This document shows, piece by piece, positions 7,762-19,967 of a stretch of 31,371 nt of DNA. The stretch comes from Burkholderiaceae bacterium (GTDB lineage Bacteria; Pseudomonadota; Gammaproteobacteria; Burkholderiales; Burkholderiaceae_E): the NCBI GenBank assembly GCA_019428955.1, contig JAHYJF010000004.1, positions 1 to 31,371 on the forward strand, given 5' to 3'. The position numbers and the translations under genes are program-made. Positions within the stretch are counted from its first letter, which is position 1, and the number at the start of each line of letters is the position of its first letter. The notes under the pieces are model-generated. The model ran no database searches and was not told the DNA's origin. It saw only the letters and a program-made list of their open reading frames with translations.

Positions 7762-8294
7762 TCCGCAGGGCACTGTTCCTGGCAACCCCGCTCCTGGCAG
7801 CGTTATTGCTCCTGGGAGGGTGTGATGCCAATCAAGACGAATTGCGGACCTGGATGGAGCAGGTGCGCAAGACCACCCCGCCGAGCGCGCAGAAGGTTGA
7901 TGAACCCCGGATTTTCCAGCCCTTCCGCTACGATGATGCGACCTTGCCCGACCCTTTCTCACTGGCCAAGATGAACGCCATGATGGAGCGGGCGGGAGTG
8001 GTCAAGGGTGGGTCGGCGCCTGACTTGCGGCGCCCGCGCGAGGTGCTCGAGAGTTTCGGGCTCGACCAGGTCAAGCTGGTCGGCCATTTGCGCCGGGCGG
8101 GCAAGGAAACCGCGTTGGTTCAGGTCGAGAGGCTGGTTTATCAGGTCCGGGTCGGCAACCATATCGGGCAGGATTTCGGAAAGGTTACCCGAATTACCGA
8201 AAACGAGGTCACCTTGAAGGAATTGGTTCAAGACGCTTCGGGTGCGTGGGTGGGGCGGGAGACCGTGCTGCAACTTCAGGAGAAACAACCATGA
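7758..8294 (+). CDS. pilP: PilP, type IV pilus lipoprotein
   Basis: PilP links the PilN/PilO platform to the N0 region of the PilQ secretin. The 178-residue precursor has a lipoprotein signal peptide with lipobox L19-G20-G21-C22. The residue after the lipidated cysteine is aspartate (D23); in E. coli, Asp at +2 is the Lol-avoidance signal that retains lipoproteins in the inner membrane, which fits PilP's known location. A flexible segment (about 25-95) precedes the beta-sandwich domain with VKLVGHLRRAGKETALVQVE and YQVRVGNHIGQDFGKVTRI. The GTG start overlaps pilO, and the TGA overlaps the pilQ ATG (ATGA). Confidence 0.96.
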   Translation: MIRRALFLATPLLAALLLLGGCDANQDELRTWMEQVRKTTPPSAQKVDEPRIFQPFRYDDATLPDPFSLAKMNAMMERAGVVKGGSAPDLRRPREVLESFGLDQVKLVGHLRRAGKETALVQVERLVYQVRVGNHIGQDFGKVTRITENEVTLKELVQDASGAWVGRETVLQLQEKQP

Positions 8295-10543
8295 AAAACG
8301 GGCCAGACTGGCGCTCCCTCCAGCTGCCCGAGATGGTGTCGCGTCTGGGCATGACTGCGCTGTGCGCACTCGTTGCCGCGATGCTGACGACGACCGTCTC
8401 CGTGCAGGCGCAAACCGCCAATTCGATCGAAGCGGTTGCTAGCTCTCAGCAAGGCAACGCCACCGAGCTGAGAATCAGCCTGAAGAACGCGCCGGACGCC
8501 GTGCCGCCCAATTTCACGATTTCCAACCCGCCGCGCCTCGCGCTGGATTTTACCAACACCGGCAATGCCTCCGGGAAGAATCGCTTCGACCTGGCGCAGG
8601 GTGACGTGCGTTCGGCGGCGATCGTCGAGGCCGGGAGCCGCGCCCGGGTGGTAATGAATCTCAAGCGCGCGATGAGCCACAAGGTGGCCATCGACGGACG
8701 CGACATCGTGGTGACGCTCGATCCGGTGGCGGCTGCGAGCGATACCGCGACCGCGCAAGCACCGTACGTGTTCGCACGCGGTGACACCAATACCACCCAT
8801 GCCCTGCGCGACGTCGACTTCCGCCGCGGCAAGAATGGCGAGGGACGGATCGTGGTGCAACTGTCCAGCGCCGGCGTGGGCGTCGACATGCGCCAGCAGG
8901 GCGACACGCTGATCGTCGATTTTCTCAAGACCAAGCTACCCGACAATCTGCGCCGTCGCTTCGACGTCGGTGATTTCGCGACCCCGGTGCGCGAGGTGCG
9001 CGCCTTCGAGCAGGGCGACAACACGCGACTGGTGATCGATTCGCATGGACTGTGGGAACACAACGCCTACCAGAGCGATACCCAGTTCGTGGTCGAGGTC
9101 AAGACGCTGCGCGAGGACTCCTCCAAGTTGTCGCAGGGCAAGGGCTACAAGGGTGAGCGCATGTCGCTGAATTTCCAGGCGATCGACGTGCGTGCGCTGC
9201 TGCAGGTAATCGCCGACTTCACCAATCTCAACGTGGTGACCACCGACTCGGTCAGCGGTAGCCTGACGCTGCGGCTCAAGGACGTGCCCTGGGATCAGGC
9301 GCTGGACATCATCCTGCAGTCCAAGGGCCTGGGCATGCGCAAGAACGGCAACGTGATCGTGGTTGCCCCGAGCGAGGAACTGGCCGCCAAGGAGAAGCTC
9401 GACCTCGAGAACCGCCAGCAGATCGCCGAGATCGAGCCGTTGCGCTCCGAGGTCTTCCAGCTCAATTACCAGAAGGCCGACGTCCTCCAGAAGCTGCTCT
9501 CCGACCCGAAGCAGCGGGTGCTGTCCAAGCGCGGCAGCGTGGTCGTCGACGGACGAACCAACAAGCTCTTCGTGCAGGACGTCGCGACCAGCCTGGACGC
9601 GGTGCGCAAGATGATCTCCCAGATCGACATCCCGATTCGCCAGGTGCTGATCGAGGCCCGGATCGTGGAGGCTGACGACCGCTTTTCGCGCAACCTGGGC
9701 GTCAAGCTGGGCTACAACGACATCTCGACCACGGTCGCAAGCGCGAGCAGCTTCATCGACCCGGTGAGCAATACGCCGACGGCGATCAATGCCCCGACCT
9801 ACAACCCGGGCACCAGGGTGCTCGGCGCCTTCGGGACGATCTCCGGGACTCTGAGCGGCGTTGCCGACCTCTCGTCGCAGCGCGGCAGCACCCTGGCAGG
9901 CCGGAATGCGGTCGGTCTGGGGCGCATGACGGCGATCGACAATACCCAGTTCGTGAACCTGCCGGCAGGGGCGATTTCCGGCGCCCAGCCCGCCAGTTTC
10001 GCGATCAGCCTGTTCGGCTCGCGCTTCACGCGCTTCCTGAACCTCGAGCTGTCGGCGCTTGAAGCCGACCAGCGCGGCAAGGTGATCTCCAGCCCGCGGG
10101 TGCTTACCGCCGACCAGCATAAGGCTGTGATCGAGCAGGGGACGGAGCTGCCCTACCAGGAGGCCACTTCGAGCGGGGCCACCTCGATTTCGTTCCGCAA
10201 GGCCAACCTGAAACTGGAGGTCACGCCGCAGATCACCCCCGACGGCAACGTGATACTCGCGGTCGAAGTCAATCGTGACGCGGTCGGCCAGTTGACGCCG
10301 TCCGGGTTCGCCATCGACACGCGCCGGATCCAGACCCAGGTACTGGTCGAAAATGGTGGCACGGTGGTGATCGGCGGGATCTACGAGCAGTTCGAGCGCG
10401 ACCGCACCAACAAGGTGCCGTTGCTGGGTGACATCCCGGTGCTCGGTTACCTGTTCAGGGACAACCAGCGCACCAACGACCGGACCGAGCTGATGGTGTT
10501 CATAACCCCGCGCGTGGTGACCGAGACTGCGGCGGCGCGCTGA
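8291..10543 (+). CDS. pilQ: PilQ, type IV pilus outer-membrane secretin
   Basis: PilQ forms the gated outer-membrane channel through which the pilus emerges. The ATG at 8291 has AGGAG eight bases upstream and gives 750 residues. A Sec signal peptide is visible with likely cleavage after VQA near residue 40. Next come two AMIN-type peptidoglycan-binding domains (about 45-260), the secretin N0/STN domain starting near residue 291 (MSLNFQAIDVRALLQVIADF), the N1 domain (about 370-440), and the secretin barrel from about 451 (VLIEARIVEADDRFSRNLGVK) to the conserved VPLLGDIPVLGYLF and ELMVFITPRVV. The gate region contains a long Ser/Ala/Gly/Thr-rich stretch (about 485-570). It is the last gene of the operon and is followed by a strong terminator. 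Confidence 0.97.
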   Translation: MKNGPDWRSLQLPEMVSRLGMTALCALVAAMLTTTVSVQAQTANSIEAVASSQQGNATELRISLKNAPDAVPPNFTISNPPRLALDFTNTGNASGKNRFDLAQGDVRSAAIVEAGSRARVVMNLKRAMSHKVAIDGRDIVVTLDPVAAASDTATAQAPYVFARGDTNTTHALRDVDFRRGKNGEGRIVVQLSSAGVGVDMRQQGDTLIVDFLKTKLPDNLRRRFDVGDFATPVREVRAFEQGDNTRLVIDSHGLWEHNAYQSDTQFVVEVKTLREDSSKLSQGKGYKGERMSLNFQAIDVRALLQVIADFTNLNVVTTDSVSGSLTLRLKDVPWDQALDIILQSKGLGMRKNGNVIVVAPSEELAAKEKLDLENRQQIAEIEPLRSEVFQLNYQKADVLQKLLSDPKQRVLSKRGSVVVDGRTNKLFVQDVATSLDAVRKMISQIDIPIRQVLIEARIVEADDRFSRNLGVKLGYNDISTTVASASSFIDPVSNTPTAINAPTYNPGTRVLGAFGTISGTLSGVADLSSQRGSTLAGRNAVGLGRMTAIDNTQFVNLPAGAISGAQPASFAISLFGSRFTRFLNLELSALEADQRGKVISSPRVLTADQHKAVIEQGTELPYQEATSSGATSISFRKANLKLEVTPQITPDGNVILAVEVNRDAVGQLTPSGFAIDTRRIQTQVLVENGGTVVIGGIYEQFERDRTNKVPLLGDIPVLGYLFRDNQRTNDRTELMVFITPRVVTETAAAR

Positions 10544-10555
10544 GCGCGCGTGGTC

Positions 10556-10573
10556 GGCAGGCGAGGGCCTGCC
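10556..10573. repeat. Small hairpin between pilQ and the terminator
   Basis: GGCAGG (10556-10561) and CCTGCC (10568-10573) form a 6-bp stem with a 6-base loop. It lies 13 bases after the pilQ stop and has no T-tract. It may stabilise the pil mRNA 3' end together with the terminator immediately downstream. Confidence 0.4.
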
Positions 10574-10587
10574 TGAAGAGTTATCCT

Positions 10588-10620
10588 GACGGGCCGGTAG
10601 CAACCGGCCCGTCCCTTTTT
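10588..10620 (+). terminator. Intrinsic terminator after pilQ
   Basis: A perfect 11-bp stem, GACGGGCCGGT (10588-10598) and ACCGGCCCGTC (10603-10613), with a 4-base AGCA loop is followed by CC and five T residues (10616-10620). It ends the pilMNOPQ transcript. Only 47 bases separate it from the aroK start, so aroK needs either readthrough or a very close promoter that I cannot see. Confidence 0.88.
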
Positions 10621-10667
10621 GCGTAGGTCGGGCCGTGCCGGTTGTCCAGCAAGGATTGCAGGCCAAC

Positions 10668-11225
10668 ATGACGCTTGAACCCGACACCCCTATCGTGCTG
10701 ATCGGCATGCCCGGATCCGGCAAGTCGACCGTGGGTCGCCGCCTGGCGGCGGCACTCGGCCGGCGCTTCGTCGATTCCGATCGTGAAATCGAGCGTCACT
10801 GCGGCGTGTCGGTGACGACGATCTTCGAGTACGAAGGCGAGGAGGGCTTTCGCCGCCGTGAGGCGGCCCTCATCGCGGAGCTGATCGGTGAGCCGGGGAC
10901 CGTGCTAGCCACTGGCGGCGGTTCAGTGGTGTCTCAAGAGACCCGTGCCCTGCTTGCTGCCCAAGGCTACGTGATCTTCCTCGACGTTTCGTTGGCCGAG
11001 CTGTGGCGGCGGGTGCGCCGCAACCGTAACCGGCCCCTGCTCCAGGCGAGCGACCCCCATGCCAGGTTGGCGCAGCTGTGCGCTGATCGGACAGCGCTGT
11101 ACCGGGGGATAGCCGATCTCACGGTTAGCGGTGCCCGCCAGCCGGCGCTGCAGTTGGTGGCCGATATAATCGCTCAGCTGCCTGAGCCGCTCCAGGCTCA
11201 GGGTCCGGAAGCCGGGTCACCATGA
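10668..11225 (+). CDS. aroK: Shikimate kinase
   Basis: AroK phosphorylates shikimate at the 3-hydroxyl using ATP (chorismate pathway). With ATG 10668 the protein has 185 residues. The Walker A motif is G13-MPGSGKS-T21. The shikimate-binding residues are recognisable in DSDREIE (the DxD motif), FEYEGEEGFRRRE and the TGGGSV loop; the lid contains RNRPLL. A GTG at 10635 would add eleven residues not seen in the family. The ATG has only a weak GCAGG upstream. It lies between pilQ and aroB, the conserved gammaproteobacterial order. Confidence 0.96.
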   Translation: MTLEPDTPIVLIGMPGSGKSTVGRRLAAALGRRFVDSDREIERHCGVSVTTIFEYEGEEGFRRREAALIAELIGEPGTVLATGGGSVVSQETRALLAAQGYVIFLDVSLAELWRRVRRNRNRPLLQASDPHARLAQLCADRTALYRGIADLTVSGARQPALQLVADIIAQLPEPLQAQGPEAGSP

Positions 11226-11238
11226 GCGCAGCACGATT

Positions 11239-11244
11239 GGGGAG
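11239..11244 (+). promoter_or_regulatory. Ribosome-binding site selecting the TTG start of aroB
   Basis: GGGGAG sits six bases upstream of TTG 11251. It decides for the TTG against the in-frame ATG at 11266, which has no comparable site at the right distance. Confidence 0.6.
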
Positions 11245-11250
11245 AACGCA

Positions 11251-12333
11251 TTGGCGCATGAACTGATGGTTGCTCTGGGCGAACGCAGCTACCCGGTGAT
11301 GATCGGCGCCGGTCTGATCGATGGCTGCCCGGCGCTGGCCGCGCTGGCTGCTGGCCGCCAGGTTGCCGTCGTGACCAACGACGTCGTCGCCCCGCTCTAC
11401 GGACCGCGCCTGGAACGCTGGCTGCGGCCAGCGAGCGCCGAGTTCATCGAGATCGTCTTGCCCGACGGTGAGCGTCACAAGGGCTGGCCCAGCCTGGAGC
11501 GGGTCTTTGACGCTCTGCTGGCGGGACGCTTCGATCGCCGCTGCCTGGTGGTCGCTCTTGGCGGCGGTGTGATCGGCGATCTCGCCGGTTTTGCGGCCGC
11601 GGTTTATCAGCGCGGCGTCGAGTTCGTCCAGGTGCCCACCACGCTGTTGGCCCAGGTCGACTCCTCGGTCGGCGGCAAGACCGCCATCAACCACCCCGGC
11701 GGGAAGAACATGATCGGCTCGTTTCACCAGCCGCGGCTGGTGATAACCGATGTCGCGACGCTGGCGACGCTGCCCCCGCGCGAACTTTCGGCCGGGCTGG
11801 CTGAAATGCTCAAGCACGGCGCGATCCGTGATCCGGCCTATCTGGCGCAGCTGGAACGTGACTGTGAGCGGCTCATGGCCTGCGATGCCGCCGCCCTGGG
11901 CGCGGCGATCGTCCGCTCCTGCGAGATCAAGGCCGAAGTGGTGGCGGCCGACGAGCGCGAAGGCGGCGTGCGGGCCACGCTCAACTTCGGCCACACCTTC
12001 GGCCATGCGATTGAAGCCGGCCTGGGTTTCGGGACCTGGCTGCACGGCGAAGCGGTGGGCGCCGGAATGGTGATGGCCGCCGACCTGTCGCGCCGGCTGG
12101 GCATGCTCGATAGCGGATCCTTCGAACGGTTGCGGGCCGCGATTGCGGCCGTGCGCTTGCCGGTGGCCGGGCCGGTGTGGGATCCGGGACGCTATCTGGA
12201 ACTGATGGCGGTCGACAAGAAGGCCGAGCAGGGCATCCCGAAGTTCGTGCTGCTCGCGGGGCTCGGCCAGGCGCTGGTGCGCTCGGTGCCGGAGCCTGAA
12301 CTGCGCGCTACGCTAGAGGAGTGTGTGCAGTGA
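11251..12333 (+). CDS. aroB: 3-dehydroquinate synthase
   Basis: AroB converts DAHP to 3-dehydroquinate, the second step of the shikimate pathway, using NAD and a divalent metal. The protein has 360 residues from the TTG at 11251, chosen because of a good Shine-Dalgarno sequence and because it yields the expected MxxELxVALGERSYP start. Visible motifs are the NAD and glycine-rich segment GGGVIGDLAGFAAAVYQRG, the loop VPTTLLAQVDSSVGGKTAIN, metal ligands in LAEMLKHG and in NFGHTFGHAIE, and the later LHGEAVGAGM. It follows aroK by 25 bases and its stop overlaps the dgt GTG start (GTGA). In Pseudomonas a damX-like SPOR gene follows aroB; here dgt does. Confidence 0.96.
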   Translation: MAHELMVALGERSYPVMIGAGLIDGCPALAALAAGRQVAVVTNDVVAPLYGPRLERWLRPASAEFIEIVLPDGERHKGWPSLERVFDALLAGRFDRRCLVVALGGGVIGDLAGFAAAVYQRGVEFVQVPTTLLAQVDSSVGGKTAINHPGGKNMIGSFHQPRLVITDVATLATLPPRELSAGLAEMLKHGAIRDPAYLAQLERDCERLMACDAAALGAAIVRSCEIKAEVVAADEREGGVRATLNFGHTFGHAIEAGLGFGTWLHGEAVGAGMVMAADLSRRLGMLDSGSFERLRAAIAAVRLPVAGPVWDPGRYLELMAVDKKAEQGIPKFVLLAGLGQALVRSVPEPELRATLEECVQ

Positions 12334-13487
12334 GCGCCCAGGGCACCTGGCCCGCCGGCGGCCCGCCGCTGCCTCTTGCCAGCTATGCGGCCAGTGTCGG
12401 CGAGCCGCGCGGCCGCCGCGTTCCCGAGCCGCCGGCCTTGCCACGCAGCGAGTTCCAGCGCGATCGTGACCGCATCGTGCACTCCGGCGCCTTTCGGCGC
12501 CTCGAGTACAAGACCCAGGTGTTCGTCAATCACGAGGGTGATCTTTTCCGGACCAGGCTCACCCACACCATTGAAGTCGCGCAGATCGCGCGCTCGATAG
12601 CCCGCCGGCTGGCGCTCGACGAGGATCTGGTGGAGGCGATCGCGCTCGCTCACGACCTTGGCCACACCCCCTTCGGACACGCCGGCCAGGACGCGCTCAA
12701 TGAGTGCATGAGCCCTTACGGCGGTTTTGAGCACAACCTGCAGTCGCTGCGCGTGGTCGATGAGTTGGAGCATCGCTACGCGTCGTTCGATGGGCTCAAC
12801 CTCTGTTTCGACACCCGCGAAGGGATTCTGAAGCACTGTACCAGGGAGTTCGCCCAGGCACTGGGCGAGGTCGGTGAGCGTTTCCTGGTGGGCTCTCAGC
12901 CCAGCCTGGAAGCGCAGGTGGCCAACCTCGCCGACGAAATCGCCTACAACAACCATGATGTCGATGATGGCTTGCGCTCCGGACTGATCACCCTCGGACA
13001 GCTCGAGGAGGTCGACCTGTTCCGTGACCACGCCGCCGCGGTCCGCGTGAGCTATCCGGGAATCCCCGAGCGCCGCATGATCCACGAGACCGTGCGGCGC
13101 ATGATCGATGAGTTGGTGGGCGATCTGCTCGCCGAGACCGGGCAGCGCATCGCCCAGTTGCGACCGGGCACGGTGGCCGACGTCCGCACCGGACCGCCGC
13201 TGGCCGCATTCTCAGAGGCGATGCGCCCACGACTGGCCCAGTTGCGGCACTTCCTCCACGCCAACCTCTACCGCCACTATCGGGTGGTGCGCATGACCGC
13301 CAAGTCGACCAGGGTGATCTCCGAGCTCTTTGGCGCCTTCATTGGCGACGACCGGCTGCTTCCTGACGAACACCGCCGGCGGGCCGAAAAGCTCGGTGCC
13401 CGGGCGGTCTCCGACTACATTGCCGGAATGACCGACCGCTACGCGATCCGCGAGCATCGACGGTTGTTCGACTTCGACGCCACGTAG
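12330..13487 (+). CDS. dgt: dGTPase-like HD-domain deoxynucleoside triphosphate triphosphohydrolase
   Basis: The family hydrolyses dNTPs to deoxynucleosides and triphosphate. The HD metal site is intact: H79 (LTHTIEV), H108-D109 (LAHDLGHTPFGHAG) and D202 (NLADEIAYNNHD). The N-terminal SEFQRDRDRIVHSGAFRRLEYKTQVF block is the classical signature. At 385 residues it belongs to the shorter group often annotated as deoxyguanosinetriphosphate triphosphohydrolase-like proteins, not to the roughly 500-residue E. coli Dgt, so the preferred substrate is uncertain. GTG 12330 is chosen because AGAGGA (12315-12320) is correctly spaced for it; GTG 12321 would abut that site. The start overlaps the aroB stop. 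Confidence 0.93.
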   Translation: MSAQGTWPAGGPPLPLASYAASVGEPRGRRVPEPPALPRSEFQRDRDRIVHSGAFRRLEYKTQVFVNHEGDLFRTRLTHTIEVAQIARSIARRLALDEDLVEAIALAHDLGHTPFGHAGQDALNECMSPYGGFEHNLQSLRVVDELEHRYASFDGLNLCFDTREGILKHCTREFAQALGEVGERFLVGSQPSLEAQVANLADEIAYNNHDVDDGLRSGLITLGQLEEVDLFRDHAAAVRVSYPGIPERRMIHETVRRMIDELVGDLLAETGQRIAQLRPGTVADVRTGPPLAAFSEAMRPRLAQLRHFLHANLYRHYRVVRMTAKSTRVISELFGAFIGDDRLLPDEHRRRAEKLGARAVSDYIAGMTDRYAIREHRRLFDFDAT

Positions 13488-13499
13488 GCCTGGCTGCCG

Positions 13500-13530
13500 T
13501 TGGCTGCGAGAGCCTCGTCTGCGGTATAGT
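13500..13530 (+). promoter_or_regulatory. Candidate promoter for gltBD (or a leader RNA)
   Basis: TATAGT (13525-13530) matches the -10 consensus at 5/6. TTGGCT (13500-13505) lies 19 bases upstream, a slightly long spacing. Transcription would begin around 13537, upstream of the terminator-like hairpin at 13634-13667. No sigma-54 -24/-12 pair is evident. Confidence 0.4.
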
Positions 13531-13536
13531 CGCAGT

Positions 13537-13709
13537 TGATATTTTTCGCTGCACTGCGCCATAACCCAGTGCGAAAATGGCTCGGAAACGGCCGGTCCGG
13601 CCGCAGCAGCCCACGCCTTTGTCGTTGTTGCGACGCCCGCCGAACGCTGCTCCCGGCGGGCGTTTTTCGCCCGACCGGCGAGCAGTCCGGCCGTGCCCTC
13701 GGAGACAGG
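13537..13709 (+). promoter_or_regulatory. Structured 5' leader of gltB, candidate attenuator
   Basis: The 222-bp dgt-gltB gap contains several complementary segments. CGCAGT (13531-13536) can pair with ACTGCG (13553-13558). GCACTG (13551-13556) can instead pair with CAGTGC (13567-13572), so the two are mutually exclusive. A CGGCC/GGCCG hairpin follows within the line beginning 13561. The terminator-like stem at 13634-13667 comes next, and its 3' arm can alternatively pair with CGCCCG (13668-13673). No known riboswitch was recognised. This could be an attenuator or a short independent RNA of about 130 nt. Confidence 0.4.
13634..13667 (+). terminator. Terminator-like hairpin in the gltB leader
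   Basis: CGCCCGCCG (13634-13642) and CGGCGGGCG (13654-13662) form a perfect 9-bp stem with an 11-base loop, followed at once by five T residues (13663-13667). It lies 42 bases before the gltB ATG. It may terminate dgt transcripts or attenuate gltB. Confidence 0.7.
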
Positions 13710-18422
<4,713 letters not shown>

Positions 18423-18431
18423 GGCAAGCAG

Positions 18432-19919
18432 ATGGGAAACCCGACCGGCTTTATCGAGATCAAGCGCCTGTCCGAGGCATCGGAGCCGGTCGACGACCGG
18501 ATTCGCCATTCGCGGGAATTCGTCGCGCGACTCGACGATGCCGCCGCCGGCCGGCAGGGCGCGCGCTGCATGGACTGCGGCATTCCGTTTTGCCAGAGCG
18601 GCTGTCCGGTGGCCAACATCATCCCGGACTGGAATGACCTGGTTTACCGCAACCAGTGGCAGAGCGCACTGGCGACCCTGCACTCGACCAACAATTTCCC
18701 GGAGTTCACCGGTCGGGTCTGCCCGGCTCCGTGCGAGGCGGCGTGCACGCTCAACATCAATTCCGATCCGGTCGGAATCAAGTCGATTGAGCACGCCATC
18801 ATCGACAAGGGCTGGGAGATGGGCTGGGTCGTTCCCGAGCCGCCGGCGCGCAACAACGACCACAAGGTGGCGATCATCGGTTCCGGCCCCGCCGGCCTGG
18901 CTTGCGCCCAACAGCTCGCCCGCGCGGGCTATGAGGTCACGGTCTTCGAGAAGAGCGACCGGATCGGCGGCCTGTTGCGCTACGGGATTCCGGATTTCAA
19001 GCTGGCCAAGGAGCTGATCGACCGCCGGGTCGCGCAGATGGAGGCCGAGGGCGTGGTCTTTCGCACCTCGGTAGTGGTTGGTGCCGGCATTGAGACGCTC
19101 GCGCACGGCAGCACGGGTCTCGAACAGATCGCGGCGCAAGCGCTGCTCTCGGACTTCGATGCGGTGGTGCTCGCGATCGGCGCGGAGAAGCCGCGCGATC
19201 TCGATGTGGCGGGCCGCGAACTGGGGGGCGTGCACTTTGCGATGGAGTTCTTGCGCCAGCAGAACAAGGCTGTCGCCGGTGACCGGATCAGTGACCAGAT
19301 CGTCGCCACCGACAAGCACGTGATCGTGATCGGCGGTGGCGATACCGGTTCGGACTGCGTCGGGACCAGCATCCGCCAGGGCGCTGCGTCGGTAACCCAG
19401 ATCGAATTGATGCCCAAACCGCCCGAGTCAGAGAACAAGCCGCAATCATGGCCCTACTGGCCCAATAAGCTGCGGACCTCCTCGTCGCAGGAAGAAGGCT
19501 GCGAGCGGGACTGGGCGGTGGCGACCACCGCGCTGGTCGGCAACGATGCGGGTCGGGTCGAAAAACTCAAGGCGGTGCGCCTGAAATGGTTCAGGGACGA
19601 AGCCAGCGGCCAGATGAAGATGGAGCATATCAAGGGCAGCGAATTCGAGTTGCCGGCGGATTTGGTCTTGCTGGCGATGGGTTTTGTCGCTCCGGTTCCG
19701 GCGCTGTTGGCCGCGTTCGGGGTCGCCCCGGACCAGCGCGGCAACGCCCAGGCGACGGGTGATGGTGCGCTCGCCTATCGCACTGACGTCGGCAAGGTCT
19801 TCGCGGCCGGTGACGCACGTCGCGGGCAGTCGCTGGTGGTCTGGGCGATCCGCGAGGGCCGGCAGTGCGCGCGGGCCGTCGACCAGTTCCTGATGGGCCG
19901 ATCGGATCTGCCGCGCTGA
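18432..19919 (+). CDS. gltD: Glutamate synthase (NADPH) small subunit
   Basis: GltD is the FAD-containing subunit that oxidises NADPH and passes electrons through Fe-S clusters to GltB. The 495-residue protein has N-terminal [4Fe-4S] cysteines C46, C49, C54, C58 and C97, C101, C105 (CPAPCEAAC). The FAD dinucleotide-binding motif is G150-SGPAG. The NADPH-binding motif is IGGGDTGSDCVG near residue 300. The C-terminal FAD motif is FAAGDARRGQSLVVWAI. The gene starts nine bases after gltB with GAGG seven bases before its ATG, so the pair is one operon. It converges on the histidine-kinase gene 48 bases away; that gap holds a GGCGCC/GGCGCC hairpin (19927-19950) without a T-tract. Confidence 0.97.
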   Translation: MGNPTGFIEIKRLSEASEPVDDRIRHSREFVARLDDAAAGRQGARCMDCGIPFCQSGCPVANIIPDWNDLVYRNQWQSALATLHSTNNFPEFTGRVCPAPCEAACTLNINSDPVGIKSIEHAIIDKGWEMGWVVPEPPARNNDHKVAIIGSGPAGLACAQQLARAGYEVTVFEKSDRIGGLLRYGIPDFKLAKELIDRRVAQMEAEGVVFRTSVVVGAGIETLAHGSTGLEQIAAQALLSDFDAVVLAIGAEKPRDLDVAGRELGGVHFAMEFLRQQNKAVAGDRISDQIVATDKHVIVIGGGDTGSDCVGTSIRQGAASVTQIELMPKPPESENKPQSWPYWPNKLRTSSSQEEGCERDWAVATTALVGNDAGRVEKLKAVRLKWFRDEASGQMKMEHIKGSEFELPADLVLLAMGFVAPVPALLAAFGVAPDQRGNAQATGDGALAYRTDVGKVFAAGDARRGQSLVVWAIREGRQCARAVDQFLMGRSDLPR

Positions 19920-19967
19920 TTTCCCCGGCGCCGCTCGAGCCTCGGGCGCCAGCCGTCAAGCGGCGGC

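Noticed and set aside
8936..10723. Open minus-strand frame of about 595 codons opposite pilQ
   Set aside because: Antisense shadow of the secretin gene, with biased composition and no domains.
13536..13709. In-frame N-terminal extension of gltB
   Set aside because: The extra residues do not resemble GltB, run through the terminator-like hairpin, and would place the catalytic cysteine after an abnormally long propeptide.
19927..19950. Hairpin GGCGCC/GGCGCC between gltD and the kinase gene as a bidirectional terminator
   Set aside because: Six-bp stem with a 12-base loop and no T-tract on either strand; too weak to call.
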